A stretch of 6,250 bases of DNA from assembly GCA_002383405.1 (NCBI GenBank), contig DFYS01000142.1:2119-8368 (forward strand), read 5' to 3'. The translations under genes were made by a program, and so were the position numbers. Source of the stretch: Moorella sp. UBA4076 (GTDB lineage: Bacteria > Bacillota > DSM-521 > Neomoorellales > Neomoorellaceae). Position 1 is the first letter of the stretch. Each line of letters begins with the position of its first letter. Below, piece after piece: positions 5,934 to 6,250 of this stretch. Under the pieces are notes generated by a model, which made no database searches, had not been told where the DNA came from, and saw nothing but the letters and a program-made list of their open reading frames with translations.

Positions 5934-6076
5934 CGAGAAAATGTTAAGAAGTTCTTAAGATTGAAGGTTGACGCCAGCCTGATAGCAATAGCCCGGGAAT
6001 ACCGTCGGCCGCCTGGCCGGGTTCGCAATATTAACGCGCAGCGCGAAACTAGTAAAGTGGCGACCCAGGCAGACAT
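5930..6076 (-). CDS. possible 48-residue small protein
   Basis: ATG at 6074-6076 with AGGAG (complement of 6085-6089) 8 bases upstream, and a promoter-like TGGTACAAT a little further up (6112-6104). Stop TAA at 5930-5932. The product begins MSAWVATLLVSRCALIL, hydrophobic, and continues strongly basic (nine Arg/Lys overall). It has several codons rare in the neighbouring genes (ATA, CTA, CGA, AGG) and no recognisable family. It overlaps the TTAAGA repeats at 5944-5960. It could be a leader or small membrane peptide, or a chance frame with good-looking signals. Confidence 0.25.
   Translation of the reverse strand: MSAWVATLLVSRCALILRTRPGGRRYSRAIAIRLASTFNLKNFLTFSR
5944..5960 (-). promoter_or_regulatory. 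11-base-phased direct repeat, candidate regulator binding site
   Basis: TTAAGAAGTTCTTAAGA on the + strand: TTAAGA at 5944-5949 and again at 5955-5960, start to start exactly 11 bases. OmpR/PhoB-type regulators bind such one-turn-spaced direct repeats, and one is encoded two genes away. The site lies just upstream of the candidate -35 and about 100 bases before the start codon. The same bases also form an inverted repeat, so a dimeric repressor is an alternative. Confidence 0.5.
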
Positions 6077-6103
6077 CTATGCAGCTCCTGACCTTCATTT
6101 GTC

Positions 6104-6112
6104 ATTGTACCA
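6104..6112 (-). promoter_or_regulatory. possible extended -10 promoter
   Basis: TGGTACAAT on the minus strand fits the TGnTATAAT pattern with one change, as in the ligase promoter. No good -35 is visible (ATTTAC at 17-base spacing). It could drive the small ORF 5930-6076 and, beyond it, the secreted-protein gene. Confidence 0.35.
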
Positions 6113-6137
6113 TAAATATAGACCCGGTAAATAGTAA

Positions 6138-6171
6138 AAGACCCGTGCAGTTTTAATCTCTGCAGGGTCTT
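6138..6171 (-). terminator. intrinsic terminator for an off-window minus-strand gene
   Basis: AAGACCCGTGCAG (6138-6150) pairs with CTGCAGGGTCTT (6160-6171), 12 base pairs with one bulged G, loop TTTTAATCT. On the minus strand the stem is followed by TTACTATTTACC after the final TT, a T-rich tail, so termination is expected leftward. This implies a minus-strand gene ending beyond base 6250 or near it. Confidence 0.6.
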
Positions 6172-6178
6172 GGGACAC

Positions 6179-6197
6179 CCGGAACCGCCCGGTCCGG
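6179..6197. repeat. small GC-rich hairpin
   Basis: CCGGAACC (6179-6186) pairs with GGTCCGG (6191-6197), 7 base pairs with one bulged A and a 4-base loop. It sits 7 bases from the terminator hairpin, in tandem with it. Role unknown. Confidence 0.35.
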
Positions 6198-6250
6198 CTA
6201 CTATGAAAATAGCGTTCCGTCTGCACTACTGTATCGGGGGTGAAGCAGGT

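Noticed and set aside
5192..6214. TGAAAATAGCG repeated at 5192-5202 and 6204-6214, each after a hairpin
   Set aside because: Identical 11-mers are expected several times by chance in a window this size and the flanks do not match.
6095..6250. Minus-strand frame open from the right edge to TGA at 6095-6097, as the end of an off-window gene
   Set aside because: 51 codons without recognisable motif, and the probable terminator 6138-6171 would lie inside it; chance is likely, though the window edge prevents a firm decision.
6203..6250. Plus-strand ATG at 6203 open to the window end (MKIAFRLHYCIGG…)
   Set aside because: No Shine-Dalgarno before it and only 16 codons visible.

Overview
The window is about 57-60% GC by eye. 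It has strong GGAGG-type ribosome sites, TTG and GTG starts, lipoprotein and Sec signals, and compact regulatory gaps. This suggests a moderately GC-rich, low-outer-membrane Bacillota of the Clostridia kind; a Moorella-like thermophilic anaerobe is my guess from overall style, not from any exact match. All five confident genes concern the cell envelope or sensing of it.

Layout: (1) 1-240 is a leader with no supported gene. It contains a nested RNA fold (152-232) that pairs with the ribosome site of the next gene. (2) 241-1119 (+) encodes a lipoprotein with a class A beta-lactamase-type serine hydrolase fold, a shortened omega-loop region and KVG in place of KTG. (3) 1120-1511 is a 392-base gap with a strong hairpin (1333-1363) and, at its end, an extended -10 promoter. 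(4) 1512-2603 (+) encodes an ATP-grasp enzyme related to D-alanine--D-alanine ligase, starting at TTG. It keeps the ATP and metal residues but has replaced residues that contact the substrate in classical Ddl. (5) On the minus strand, reading right to left, come a secreted small helical protein with a Gly/Arg-rich tail (5251-5841), an OmpR/PhoB-type response regulator (4336-5028) and a BaeS/PhoR-like sensor histidine kinase (2668-4095). The kinase converges on the ligase with a 64-base gap.

The minus-strand set looks like a self-contained envelope-sensing module. A secreted protein sits upstream of its regulator and kinase, the kinase sensor region carries a Gly/Met-rich segment that resembles the tail of the secreted protein, and the secreted gene is preceded by two TTAAGA copies exactly 11 bases apart, the spacing used by OmpR/PhoB-type regulators. 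By analogy (inference) with Spy/BaeSR or CpxP/CpxAR, the secreted protein could be an output and feedback partner of the kinase.

The right end (5930-6250) holds a possible 48-codon small ORF with its own promoter-like and ribosome sites, and a probable minus-strand terminator for a gene lying beyond the window. No tRNA, rRNA, CRISPR array, transposase or phage gene was seen.
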